Made by a program: the position numbers and the translations under genes
NCBI RefSeq assembly: GCF_025642975.1
Contig: NZ_JANZKJ010000012.1
Coordinates: 1 to 64,000 of the forward strand
DNA: 64,000 nt
Source: Pseudomonas sp. RIT-PI-S
GTDB taxonomy: Bacteria > Pseudomonadota > Gammaproteobacteria > Pseudomonadales > Pseudomonadaceae
Reading direction: 5' to 3'
The notes under the pieces: model-generated
Told to the model about the DNA's origin: nothing
Database searches by the model: none
Seen by the model: only the letters and a program-made list of their open reading frames with translations
Shown here: positions 1 through 8,791 of the stretch, in pieces
Numbering within the stretch: position 1 is the stretch's first letter
Layout of the letters: the number at the start of each line of letters is the position of its first letter

Positions 1-31
1 GTGCCTTGGTAGAAGCGGGCAGGCTGCCCCT

Positions 32-63
32 CCGTAGGCGCAGGCAAAGCAGGGCGCCTACGG
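32..63. repeat. Inverted repeat, copy 1 (REP-like hairpin)
   Basis: Perfect 10-bp arms CCGTAGGCGC (32-41) and GCGCCTACGG (54-63) flank a 12-nt loop. The same two arms occur again at 59497-59541 around a different loop, so this is a dispersed element and not a gene-specific terminator. It lies upstream of the sulfotransferase fusion; the rest of 1-159 shows no convincing gene. Confidence 0.7.
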
Positions 64-159
64 TTCCACACCTGCCTAGCCCAATTCCTGCTGTCGTTCC
101 AACCGAAACGGCCAGCTGGACTATGCTGCCAACACCCAACCACCGGAGCGAGCGCCGCC

Positions 160-2694
160 GTGACTATCCCCCCTGCTACTTCCCCGTCGAGCACGGGCGC
201 GGTGCTTTGGCTGACCGGGCTCTCTGGCGCGGGCAAAACCACTTTGGCCGAAGCCGTGGTCGCCCGCCTGGCCGCGGCGGGTTACCCCTGCTACCTGCTC
301 GACGGCGACCGCCTGCGCACGGGCCTCAACGCCGACCTTGGGTTCAGCCCGCAGGACCGCAGCGAAAACGTGCGGCGCACTGCACAGGTGGCGGCGCTGT
401 TTGCCGATGCCGGGATGCTGTGCATCGTCTCACTGATTTCCCCCTATCGGGCCGACCGCGACAACGCCCGCAAGGCCACCCCGAGGTTTTATGAAGTTCA
501 CGTGGCCGCGGACCTCGCTACCTGTGAGCAGCGTGACCCCAAGGGGCTGTATAAGCGTGCGCGCGCCGGCGAGCTACCAGCCTTTACTGGCGTCAGCGCC
601 CCCTACGAAGCACCGACCGCGCCCGAACTGCGCCTGGACACCCATCGGGAAAGCCCCCAGGCCAGTGCTGAACGGCTGTACCGCTTCGTGACCGAAACCC
701 TGCCGCTGGCCCGGGCGCCCGCAGCGCCGCTGGACGTTCGCCATGAGCAAGCCCTGCACCTTTACCGCAACGGCGAAGTGGCCCAGGCGCTGCAAGCCAT
801 GGCGCGGCTGATCGAAGACGCGCCCAATGCCCCGCTGCTGCACAGCAACCTCGCGGAAATGCTTCGCCAACAGGGCCAACCGCGCCCGGCAGTGGCTCAT
901 GGGGAACGGGCCGTGGCCCTGGCGCCGGCGCTGGCCTCGGCGCACAGCAACCTGGGCCTGGCCTGGTTCGACCTCGGCGAGCTGGAATGCGCCGAAGCCT
1001 GCCATCGCAAGGCCTTGCAGCTACAACCCTCGATGGTCCCGTCATTGAATAACCTGGCCAGCATCGCCCACGCCCGGGGCCAGCTGGACGCCGCCATCCA
1101 AGGCTATCAACAGGCGCTGTTGTGCCGGCCGGACTACCCCGAAGCCCTGTCTAACCTGGGCACGGTGCTAATGGAAGCCGAACGCCTGGGCGAAGCGGTG
1201 CAAGCGCTGGAGCAAGCCGTGGAGCTGGCGCCCGCTTCGGCGGATGCGATCTGCAACCTGGGCCTTGCGCGCTTGCGCCAGGCCCGCCCGGCCGAGGCTC
1301 GGGGCTTGCTGGAGCATGCCCTGCAACTGCGCCCGCAGCACATCAAGGCATGCGCCGGGCTGGCCCGCTGCCTGGCCGACCTCGACCAGCGCGACCAGGC
1401 CCTGCAACTGCTGCAAGCCGGGATCGAACGCTCCCCTGACAGCGCCGAGGCTTGGTGCCAGTTGGGAACCCTGGCCAGCGAGGAAGGCGACGGCGAACGG
1501 GCCGAACAGGCCTTTGAGCGCGCACTGAGCCTGCGTCCGGGCTTTACCGAGCCCATGGTGGGCCTGGCCAGCCTAGCCCTTGAGCGCGGCCATCAACCTC
1601 AGGCGGTGGCGCTTCTGGAACAGGCCCTCGCCGGGGCGCCCGACAACCACGGCGCCCGCTACCACCTGGCGCAGGCACGCAAGGCCCGCCCGGGGGATGA
1701 CAACCTGGCGCAGATGGAAACCCTGCTGGCGGCTGCCGCCACGGCCAGCCCGGCGCGCCGCATCGCCCTGCACTACGGCCTGGGCAAGGGCTACGACGAA
1801 CTGGGTGACTACGCCCGTGCCTTCGCCCATTTCGAACAGGGCGCGCGGCTCAAGCGTGAGACCTTCAACTACAGCAGCGAGGCCGACGAAGCGCGCATCG
1901 AGGCGATCATCCAACACTTCGACGCACCCCGGCTGCGAGCGCTGGAAGGCCTGGGCGACCCGAGCGACCTGCCGATCTTCGTGCTGGGCATGCCCCGCTC
2001 GGGGACGACCCTGACCGAGCAGGTACTGGCCAGCCACCCGCAGGTGGCCGGCGCCGGCGAGCTGCATGACCTGATGCGCATCCTACAGGCGCCGCTGCCA
2101 GGCGAGCCTGGCCTGCCCTACCCCGCCAACCTGGCGCGGGCCAGCGCCAGCGACATGGCCGCGCGCGGCCAGCACTACCTTGAAGCCCTGCGCCGCCATG
2201 GCCCAGGCGCCCGGCGTATCACCGATAAACTACCGGCCAACTACATGGGCGCCGGCCTGATCCCGGCCATGCTGCCCAACGCGCGGATCATCCACGTGCG
2301 CCGAGACCCGGTAGACACTTGCCTGTCGTGCTTCACCCGGCTGTTCAGCGAACACCAGGAGGCGACCTACGACCTCGCCGAGCTGGGCCGGCATTACCGC
2401 CACTATGCCCGGCTGATGGCGCATTGGCGCCAGGTGATGCCAGCGGGCAGCATGCTCGAGGTGCGCTATGAGGACCTGGTCGCTGACCTGCCGGGGCAGA
2501 CCGCGCGAATGCTGACGTTCTGCGACCTGCCGTGGGACGACGCCTGCCTGGCCTTCCACCGCAACGAGCGCAGCATCCGCACCGCCAGCGTGACCCAGGT
2601 ACGTCAGCCGCTGTACAGCAGTTCAGTGGAGCGCTGGCGTCAATACGAGGCGTACCTTGGGCCGCTGCTCGAAGCGCTTGGAGACTGCCGGTAG
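160..2694 (+). CDS. APS kinase - TPR - sulfotransferase fusion protein
   Basis: 844 residues in three parts. Residues about 13-175 are an adenylylsulfate kinase (CysC) domain with P-loop GLSGAGKTT (20-28), the LLDGDRLR and SENVRR segments, ISPYRADRD and DPKGLYKRAR. Residues about 180-530 are TPR repeats. Residues about 600-844 are a PAPS-dependent sulfotransferase with the 5'-phosphosulfate loop FVLGMPRSGTT (about 607) and a 3'-phosphate-binding segment IIHVRRDPVDTCLSC (about 710). The natural reading is that one chain phosphorylates APS to PAPS and uses it to sulfate an acceptor, perhaps held by the TPRs; the acceptor is unknown. Start is GTG, with GGAGCGA about 10 nt upstream. The domain order is seen directly; substrate channelling is inferred. 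It stands alone, convergent with the next gene. Confidence 0.88.
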   Translation: MTIPPATSPSSTGAVLWLTGLSGAGKTTLAEAVVARLAAAGYPCYLLDGDRLRTGLNADLGFSPQDRSENVRRTAQVAALFADAGMLCIVSLISPYRADRDNARKATPRFYEVHVAADLATCEQRDPKGLYKRARAGELPAFTGVSAPYEAPTAPELRLDTHRESPQASAERLYRFVTETLPLARAPAAPLDVRHEQALHLYRNGEVAQALQAMARLIEDAPNAPLLHSNLAEMLRQQGQPRPAVAHGERAVALAPALASAHSNLGLAWFDLGELECAEACHRKALQLQPSMVPSLNNLASIAHARGQLDAAIQGYQQALLCRPDYPEALSNLGTVLMEAERLGEAVQALEQAVELAPASADAICNLGLARLRQARPAEARGLLEHALQLRPQHIKACAGLARCLADLDQRDQALQLLQAGIERSPDSAEAWCQLGTLASEEGDGERAEQAFERALSLRPGFTEPMVGLASLALERGHQPQAVALLEQALAGAPDNHGARYHLAQARKARPGDDNLAQMETLLAAAATASPARRIALHYGLGKGYDELGDYARAFAHFEQGARLKRETFNYSSEADEARIEAIIQHFDAPRLRALEGLGDPSDLPIFVLGMPRSGTTLTEQVLASHPQVAGAGELHDLMRILQAPLPGEPGLPYPANLARASASDMAARGQHYLEALRRHGPGARRITDKLPANYMGAGLIPAMLPNARIIHVRRDPVDTCLSCFTRLFSEHQEATYDLAELGRHYRHYARLMAHWRQVMPAGSMLEVRYEDLVADLPGQTARMLTFCDLPWDDACLAFHRNERSIRTASVTQVRQPLYSSSVERWRQYEAYLGPLLEALGDCR

Positions 2695-2711
2695 CCACTG
2701 CCTCGCGGGAG

Positions 2712-2760
2712 GGCAAGGCCCGCGAACCTGGCGGCAGCGCCTCGGTTAGCGGGCTTCGCC
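2712..2760. repeat. Imperfect inverted repeat between convergent genes
   Basis: GGCAAGGCCCGC (2712-2723) and GCGGGCTTCGCC (2749-2760) pair at 10 of 12 positions across a 25-nt spacer. It sits between the convergent stop codons of the sulfotransferase fusion and the acetyltransferase, so it may act as a two-way terminator. It also resembles Pseudomonas REP sequences (GCGGGC core). There is no T-run. Confidence 0.4.
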
Positions 2761-2788
2761 AGCGCCTAACGGGGCCCTGGAACCTGGC

Positions 2789-3718
2789 TCAACGCCAATC
2801 ATCGAACACCCACCGGTCCGGCAGGTCGTAGCCAGCGCTGCCGCGATGCAAGGTAATGCCCAGGATGCGCATGGCGAAACCGGCCCCGAGCAGGTGCTGG
2901 TAGGCCTGCTGGCGGCCGGTGTTCACGCCCAGCATCAGGCTGCGCTGGCCGTGGCTTGCGCCGAGGCTTTCGCACGCGGCGAGCAAGCGGTCCAGGCGCG
3001 CCGGTGCCTGATCGCCGCCGCGCACCACGGCGAATTTGACGTAGCACACCCCCTCGCCCGCTTCGCTACGTGGCCCGAAGTGGCAGGCGGCAAAGCCCTC
3101 CAGCTCGCCCGAGGGTGACCGCAGCAACAGGTTGGCGCCCAGTTTCAGGCTGTCCACCGCTTGCAGTTCCCCGCTCACGTCCAGCCCTTGGGCAATGCTA
3201 TGGGTCAGTTCCGCGCAGGCGCGCAGCTCTGCCGTGGTCAGCAGGGGCGTTGCCGGCGCTACCGCCGAAGGCCGAGCCGCTACCGGCCGTTCCATGACTG
3301 CGGTCAAGGCCTGTGGCCAGAAATCGAACCCTTGGTACAGGCCCAGGTGCCTTGGGCTGTCGGGGAAGGTAAACAGCCCGGCATGGGTAACGCCCCAGGC
3401 ATCGAGCTGGCCGGTGGCCGCGGCCATCAGCGCCTTGGCCAGCTTGCGCTCCCAATAGACCGGGCGCACCGCCACCGGGCCCACCACGCCATGGCTGCCC
3501 CAGCGCGCTACCCCGGCGACGGCGGCCAGCTCGCCTTCCAGCTCGATCTTGAACCACGCGGTGTGCGGCGCTCGCCAACGGCCTTCGACGTAATCGCGGT
3601 CATTCCAGAACTCGCCGGGCGCGGCCACCCCCATGAACGTCGCAAAGGCCTCGCGCACCACCTCCCTGGCGGCCGCCAGGTCAGCTTCGAGCAGGGGTTG
3701 GATAAGGAAGTCAGACAT
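2789..3718 (-). CDS. Tandem-domain GNAT family N-acetyltransferase
   Basis: 309 residues from ATG at 3718, reading MSDFLIQPL; the frame stays open upstream but that extension has no plausible N-terminus. The N-terminal half looks like a GNAT acetyl-CoA domain: beta strands around VAGVARWGSHGVVGPVAVRP, then ERKLAKALMAAATGQL in place of the usual R/QxxGxG/A loop, and LYQGFDFWP near the end of the fold. The C-terminal half repeats the pattern in weaker form (YVKFAVVRGG, LMLGVNTGRQQAYQHLLGAGF). Tandem GNAT proteins often have one active and one degenerate half. The acetyl acceptor cannot be deduced, and the missing canonical glycine loop could mean weak or altered activity. It is convergent with the sulfotransferase fusion. 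Confidence 0.7.
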   Translation of the reverse strand: MSDFLIQPLLEADLAAAREVVREAFATFMGVAAPGEFWNDRDYVEGRWRAPHTAWFKIELEGELAAVAGVARWGSHGVVGPVAVRPVYWERKLAKALMAAATGQLDAWGVTHAGLFTFPDSPRHLGLYQGFDFWPQALTAVMERPVAARPSAVAPATPLLTTAELRACAELTHSIAQGLDVSGELQAVDSLKLGANLLLRSPSGELEGFAACHFGPRSEAGEGVCYVKFAVVRGGDQAPARLDRLLAACESLGASHGQRSLMLGVNTGRQQAYQHLLGAGFAMRILGITLHRGSAGYDLPDRWVFDDWR

Positions 3719-3854
3719 AGGTGCCTCGCACAGGATCATCGCGCGCAGACGATACCTTGCCCAGGCCGCTGCGTCTGCGGGCAAAAAGTCGACCATCGGC
3801 ACGAACCTTTTTCCGCCCGACCGCTCTACCTTACTCAATGACAGGGGGTGGCAG

Positions 3855-4082
3855 ATGGCCGTTATCCAATCGAATACCGCTGGGCTGGAGCTCGCACTGG
3901 ACGCGATCACCGCCTGGGAAACCCATTGGGCCCTGCGCGGCGAACGCCTCACGTGCCGTCATTGCGGTTCCAGCCAAGGTCGCTGGCAAAGCCGCCAACC
4001 GTTCCAGCATCGCCGCACCTGTGACGGCGCCTTGCTGGCCGACCCCATGCCTTGGGTAGCGTTGCCCGGCTGGCAGGGCTGA
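3855..4082 (+). CDS. Small hypothetical protein with a CxxC motif
   Basis: 75 residues beginning MAVIQSNTAGLELA, with AGGGGG about 7 nt upstream of the ATG. A CRHCGSSQGRW segment and a later Cys (RRTCDG) could bind a metal, but only three cysteines and several histidines are available. I do not recognise a named family. It lies between the divergent acetyltransferase and the autotransporter promoter and probably forms its own short transcript. High GC3 and the strong ribosome binding site support a real gene. Confidence 0.55.
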   Translation: MAVIQSNTAGLELALDAITAWETHWALRGERLTCRHCGSSQGRWQSRQPFQHRRTCDGALLADPMPWVALPGWQG

Positions 4083-4191
4083 CGCCCGGTTCGCCCGCCA
4101 GGCGCGACAGCAAATCGTTGCTGCCAAAATCGCGCTTTTCTGACGCTAATTCGCCACTTGTCTCCCTATCCAGAGCACGATTGTTTCGGCT

Positions 4192-4220
4192 TTGACACAG
4201 CCGCTGCGCCTAGCTATACC
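4192..4220 (+). promoter_or_regulatory. Sigma-70 promoter of the autotransporter gene
   Basis: A perfect -35 hexamer TTGACA (4192-4197) is followed after exactly 17 nt by TATACC (4215-4220). The ATG of the autotransporter lies about 40 nt downstream, behind GGGGGT. It is the best consensus promoter found in the window. Confidence 0.7.
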
Positions 4221-4261
4221 CCTGTTTTCTCGACAACATCGGCAACAGCCGGGGGTAAGCC

Positions 4262-7200
4262 ATGGCACGCGATAAACGCAGCGGACAGCACAACAACAGC
4301 CTGGTCAACCTCCATCCGCACCCCACTCCACGAGCCCTGGCATGGGCGGTGGCACTGGCGGTGGGTAGCTTCGCGGCGCAGCCTGCTTTCGCCGCCTGCG
4401 GCACGCCAGGCACCACGGTCATCAGCGGTGCCAGCACTGGCCCCTGCACCCTGGTGGCGGGCAGCACACTCAAGGTAACCAGCAGTGGCAGCCTGAGCAG
4501 CGATACTGCCGCGGCCGCCACGGCCGATCATGTCAGCGGCAGCCTGAATATCCTCAACGCCGGCACCATTACCGGCAAGCCGGCGATCTCCCTGACCAAC
4601 AGCACCCTCACCGGTGGCATCACCAACTACAGCACTGGCACCTTGGGCGGCGCGGCCCCCAATGGCACCGCGGTGCTGATCAAGAACACCCACCTCAGCG
4701 ACGGCGTAGTCAACAACGGCAAGGTCCTCTCCGGCAGCAGCAACGGTAACGGGTTGGACATCGAGAGCAGCATCACTGGCGGCTTGCGCAACCGTGGGGA
4801 GATCAACGCAGCGGTGTATGGCGTGCTGGCGCTGGAGAGCACGATCAATGGTGACGTGAACAACAGCGGCGACATCCAAAGCCGAGTGATCGGCGTCTCC
4901 TTGAACTCCGATATCGTCAACGGCGATGTGATCAGCAGCGGTAAGCTGCGTGGCGCCCAATACGGCCTGGCCATCACTGGCACCCGGGTCAATGGCGACG
5001 TGCGCACCCGCGGGCTCGTTCACGGCGGCACCGATGCCGTGAGAGTGGTCAACAGCACCGTCACCGGCCAGTTGCTCACCCAGGACACCATCACGGCCAA
5101 CGACACCGGCATCGAGCTGTACAACAGCAAAATCGCTGGCGACATGATCAACGAAGCCGCCGTGACCGCGCGCGAAGGCATCCTCGTCAACAGCAACCTG
5201 CGCGGCAACCTCATCAACCGCGGGCACATCGCAGCCAGCAGCGACGGGCTGGCGCTGTATAACGCCACGGTCAAGGGCACCGTACAAAACAGCGGAACCA
5301 TCTCCCTGGAAGGCGGCACCGTCCAAGGCGACGACATCCCCCAGGCCGCGCTCGGCGTTCATTTCAACTCGGCCATCGGCGGCCTGTACAACACCGGCTC
5401 CATCACCAGCTCAGACCGCATCGCAGTGGAGGTCGACACCGCCACCGTAGGCAGCCGCGGCATCAAGAACGTGGGCGGCACCCTCAGCGGCCGCACCGGC
5501 TTGTTTATCGACAACTCCACGGTCAATGGGTTGGTCAGCAACACCGGAAGCATCACCGGCGTGGGCGGCACCGGTACCGCAGCGGGCGTGCGGGTGCGCG
5601 CCAGCCAGCTCCAGGGCGGCTTGAGCAACGCCGGTGATATCGCCGGTACGGCGATGGCCATCAGCTTCGACAACAGCGGGCTGACCGGGAACCTCAACAA
5701 CAGTGGCCATCTCACCGGCACCAACGGGGTGCGCCTGGAGGACACCACTGTCGACGGCAGCGTGCTCAACAGCGGCTCCGTGACGGCGGATGCCTACGCG
5801 ATCGCCCTGGTGGGCAGCGACATCAGCGGGGACGTGGTCAACACCGGCACTGTGCGTGGCGGGGACAAGGGCCTGCTGCTGAGCGGCAGCACCGTACTGG
5901 GTGCCGTGCGCAACAGCGCAAGCCTGACCGCGCACACGGCAGCCCTGGAGGTGACCAACAGCTATGTTCAAGGGGGCATCGTCAACACTGGCCACATCGA
6001 GTCTCCGGCCGGGGTTCGCCTGGGCAACAGCCGGGTGGCCAGCATCGATAACCGTGGAGTGATCCAGGGCGGCGATGACGGCGTGCTGACCATCGCCAGC
6101 ACGCAGATTGCCGGCGACATCAACAACCGTGGCAGCCTGCTTGCCGACAGCACCTCGCCCTTCACTCTATTGCTGGTCGACAGCCAGGTCGGCGGGCGGC
6201 TGGTCAGCAGCGGGATCATCTCCGGCCAGGCCGGGATCAACCTGCGCAACACGGACATCGCCGGAGGCATCGACATCAGCGGCCAGGTGCTGGGTGATGC
6301 CGTGAGCGGTTATGCGGTGAACATCGACGCCGACTCGAGCGTTGCGCAGCTGCGTATCAGCGGCAACGACAGTGCCCGCTTCAGCGGCATCGTCCACGCC
6401 TCCAATACCCCGGTGCAGGTGACCGCTGGCAGCACCTTCACCCTGCAAGATGGCAACCGCTTCGAGGTGCCCACCTTCGAGAACCGCGGCACCCTGGCGG
6501 TCGCTGCCTCCGGCCCCAACCTGGATGACCCTAGCGCCCCGGCGCATGCCGCGGTCGCTACCCTACAGGGCGATTACCTGCAAACCAGCGGCGCCACCTT
6601 CAGCACCCGGGTGGCCGACGGCACCACCTATGGCCACCTGGTGGTCAGCGGTACCGCCACCCTGCCGCACCAGGCGAATGTTTATGTGAACGTGGCCAAC
6701 CCAGCGCAACCCTTTAGCGTCAGCAGCCTGGATAACGTGATCTCCGCGGGCACTCTGGCATCGGACGGCACTTACAACGTGACCAGCAACTCGCAGCTGT
6801 TCAACTTCAGCGGCGTGAAAGACGCCAACACGCTGGACCTGAAACTGGCCGCCAAAAGCGCTACCGGCGTGCGTGACGCGGTACAGGGCAACAGCGCCGC
6901 CCAAGACGCCGCGCGGGTGCTGGACAGCCAGTTGGCGCAGGGCTCGAGCAGCGCGCTGTCGAGCTATTTCGTCAGCGCCACCTCTGGCGCCGAGGTTGCC
7001 CGGGCGGTTACCCAAAGCCTGCCGCTGACCAACGCGCTGCCGGCGAGCCAGTTCATGCTCGAACAGATCACCGACACGCTGCGCGAGCGCCTGGCCGAAT
7101 CACCCATGCTCGGCACCAGCTTCGCCCAGCCCCAGGGCGGCGTGTGGATCAAGCCCTTCGGCGCGCGCATGGCTGATAATCAACGCGCCAGCAGCGGCTT

Positions 7201-7972
7201 TGCCGCGAACGTGGGCGGCACACTGTTCGGCGCCGATGCGGTGCTGTCCAAGGCGACCCGTGTGGGCGTGGCCTTTGCCTATGGCAACAGCCAGGCCAAC
7301 GACGAGGCGGCCGGCAGCGGCCATAACAACCAGCTGGAGCTATACCAGTTCACCGCCTACGGCAGCCACTTGCTCGACGACGTGACCGAACTGAGCGTGC
7401 ACGCCGGCATGGGCCACAACCAGAGCGACGGCCGCCGCACCCTGAACTTCGGCGGCAGCAACAGCCAGGCCGACGCCAGCGTCGACAGCCAGATCTTCAC
7501 CAGCGGCGTAGCCTTGTCGCGGCGCCTGCCGCTGACCGAGGCGACCACCCTGACCCCTTCGCTGAGCGCTGACTACACCCGTGTGCACGACGACGCCTAC
7601 CGCGAAAGCGGGGCTTCGGGTATCGCCCCGCTGCTGCTGGATGTCAAAGCCCGCACCACCGACCAGCTGTTGCTTGGCTTCGATACCCGCGTTAGCCATG
7701 ACTTCGCCCCGGGTATCCAGCTCAAGGGCAAGCTGGGCGTGGCTTATGACCTGCTCGACGAAGGTAACGTGGTGACCGCCGCCTTCGCCGGCGCGCCTGG
7801 GCAGACCTTCCGCACGCCCGGCAGCGACCTCGGCCCATGGGTGCTGCGCGGCGGCCTGGAGTTCGCCTCGGTAAGCCGCCGCGGGACCAGCCTGTCGTTC
7901 GCCATGGATATGCAGACCCGCGCCGGCTATACCGAACAAACCAGCATGGTGAAGCTCAGCGTGCCGTTCTAG
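4262..7972 (+). CDS. Beta-helix autotransporter (type Va secretion)
   Basis: 1236 residues. A long signal peptide has a basic N-region and a hydrophobic core LAWAVALAVGS ending AQPAFA (about 44). Residues about 60-830 are a passenger of roughly 20-residue degenerate repeats built on patterns such as xxNSGxI, VxGDVxNxG and ALxVxNSxVxG, typical of a parallel beta-helix. A helical linker follows, then an autotransporter beta-barrel from about residue 950 (GGVWIKPFGARMADNQ) to the terminal Phe of VKLSVPF. Family knowledge says the barrel inserts in the outer membrane and displays the passenger. No protease or lipase triad is visible, so adhesion or aggregation is more likely than catalysis. The gene has its own consensus promoter and is followed by the 61-bp repeat array. 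Confidence 0.88.
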   Translation: MARDKRSGQHNNSLVNLHPHPTPRALAWAVALAVGSFAAQPAFAACGTPGTTVISGASTGPCTLVAGSTLKVTSSGSLSSDTAAAATADHVSGSLNILNAGTITGKPAISLTNSTLTGGITNYSTGTLGGAAPNGTAVLIKNTHLSDGVVNNGKVLSGSSNGNGLDIESSITGGLRNRGEINAAVYGVLALESTINGDVNNSGDIQSRVIGVSLNSDIVNGDVISSGKLRGAQYGLAITGTRVNGDVRTRGLVHGGTDAVRVVNSTVTGQLLTQDTITANDTGIELYNSKIAGDMINEAAVTAREGILVNSNLRGNLINRGHIAASSDGLALYNATVKGTVQNSGTISLEGGTVQGDDIPQAALGVHFNSAIGGLYNTGSITSSDRIAVEVDTATVGSRGIKNVGGTLSGRTGLFIDNSTVNGLVSNTGSITGVGGTGTAAGVRVRASQLQGGLSNAGDIAGTAMAISFDNSGLTGNLNNSGHLTGTNGVRLEDTTVDGSVLNSGSVTADAYAIALVGSDISGDVVNTGTVRGGDKGLLLSGSTVLGAVRNSASLTAHTAALEVTNSYVQGGIVNTGHIESPAGVRLGNSRVASIDNRGVIQGGDDGVLTIASTQIAGDINNRGSLLADSTSPFTLLLVDSQVGGRLVSSGIISGQAGINLRNTDIAGGIDISGQVLGDAVSGYAVNIDADSSVAQLRISGNDSARFSGIVHASNTPVQVTAGSTFTLQDGNRFEVPTFENRGTLAVAASGPNLDDPSAPAHAAVATLQGDYLQTSGATFSTRVADGTTYGHLVVSGTATLPHQANVYVNVANPAQPFSVSSLDNVISAGTLASDGTYNVTSNSQLFNFSGVKDANTLDLKLAAKSATGVRDAVQGNSAAQDAARVLDSQLAQGSSSALSSYFVSATSGAEVARAVTQSLPLTNALPASQFMLEQITDTLRERLAESPMLGTSFAQPQGGVWIKPFGARMADNQRASSGFAANVGGTLFGADAVLSKATRVGVAFAYGNSQANDEAAGSGHNNQLELYQFTAYGSHLLDDVTELSVHAGMGHNQSDGRRTLNFGGSNSQADASVDSQIFTSGVALSRRLPLTEATTLTPSLSADYTRVHDDAYRESGASGIAPLLLDVKARTTDQLLLGFDTRVSHDFAPGIQLKGKLGVAYDLLDEGNVVTAAFAGAPGQTFRTPGSDLGPWVLRGGLEFASVSRRGTSLSFAMDMQTRAGYTEQTSMVKLSVPF

Positions 7973-7987
7973 CAGGCCACATACGAA

Positions 7988-8014
7988 CCTGTGGGAGGGG
8001 CGCCAACCCGCGAA
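7988..8014. repeat. REP-like element after the autotransporter
   Basis: Starting 16 nt after the autotransporter stop, CCTGTGGGAG...CCCGCGAA matches the general form of P. putida REP sequences (CCTGTGGGAGCGGGC...GCCCGCGAA) as I remember it. It adjoins the tandem array and may be its ancestral or boundary unit. Confidence 0.5.
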
Positions 8015-8620
8015 CAGCCTGGCGTGGGCGAAAATGTTCCCGGGCTTCGCCCGGTCCCACAAGAGGCCTGCGGAACAGGCGGTCGTGAGCAAGAGCGTTC
8101 CCGGGCTTCGCCTAGTCCCACAAGGGGCCCGCGGAGCAGGCGGTCGTGAGCAAGAGTGTTCCCGGGCTTCGTCTAGTCCCATAAGAGGCCCGCGGAGCAC
8201 GCGGTCGGGAGCAAGAGCGTTCCCGGGCTTCGCCCAGTCCCACAAGGGGCCCGCGGAACAGGCGGGCGTGGGCAAGAGTGTTCCTGGGCATTGTCTAGTC
8301 CCATAAGAGGCCCGCGGAGCAGGCGGGCGTGGGCAAGAGTGTTCCCGGGCTTCGCCCGGTCCCACAAGGGGCCCGCGAACAGGCGGGCGTGGGCAAGAGC
8401 GTTCCCGGGCCTCGCCCAGTCCCACAAGAGGGCCGCGAAAAAACGGGCGTGGGCAAAGGTGTTCCCGGGCTTCGCTCAATCCTACAAGAGGCCTGCGGAG
8501 CAGGCGGGCGTGGGCAAGAGTGTTCCCGGGCTTTGCCCGGTCCCACAAAGGGCCTGCGGAACAGGCGGGCGTGGCAAGAGTGTTCCTGGGCTTCGTCTAG
8601 CTCCATAAGAGGTCAGCAGG
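8009..8620. repeat. Tandem array of about ten 61-bp hairpin units
   Basis: Units begin TTCC[CT]GGG at 8037, 8098, 8159, 8220, 8281, 8342, 8402, 8462, 8523 and 8583, a period of 61 bp (60 in three units). A partial unit precedes the first and the last is truncated. Each unit carries two potential stems: CCGGGC-TTC-GCCCGG, best preserved in units 1, 6 and 9, and GCCTG-N5-CAGGC. Units differ by scattered substitutions. Because 61 is not a multiple of 3, open frames in both strands run through the array; I treat them as artefacts. The rest of the gene-free stretch (8621-8791) holds a TATACA -10-like hexamer (8653-8658) and an inverted repeat CCAGCCT/AGGCTGG (8675-8708) ahead of the next gene. Confidence 0.9.
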
Positions 8621-8791
8621 CAGGGGGTTTAGAGGCATGGCCCGGTGTGGGCTATACAACCGCCCTTCGCACCGCCAGCCTACGAAAAATCCCGCACACG
8701 CAGGCTGGTAGATCCTCCGCGCCCCGGTAAGATGGCGATTCCCTGGCAGCCACGCTGCCGCCATTGCCCGCAACCACATGGCCCCCGATCC

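Noticed and set aside
3161..3841. 226-codon plus-strand frame opposite the acetyltransferase
   Set aside because: Antisense to a gene with GNAT features and no start signal of its own.
4214..5362. 382-codon minus-strand frame opposite the autotransporter passenger
   Set aside because: The high GC3 and the repeated Asn/Ser/Gly codons on the plus strand open the antisense frame; no ribosome binding site and composition not protein-like.
7340..8548. 402-codon minus-strand frame across the autotransporter end and the array
   Set aside because: It runs antisense to a well-supported autotransporter barrel and then through the repeats; no start signal, no known fold.
8034..8730. Several open frames in both strands through the 61-bp repeat array, giving repeated peptides such as VPGLRPVPQGA
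   Set aside because: The period 61 is not a multiple of 3, so each frame is cycled through; the frames lack ribosome binding sites and any domain, and exist because the unit has few stops.
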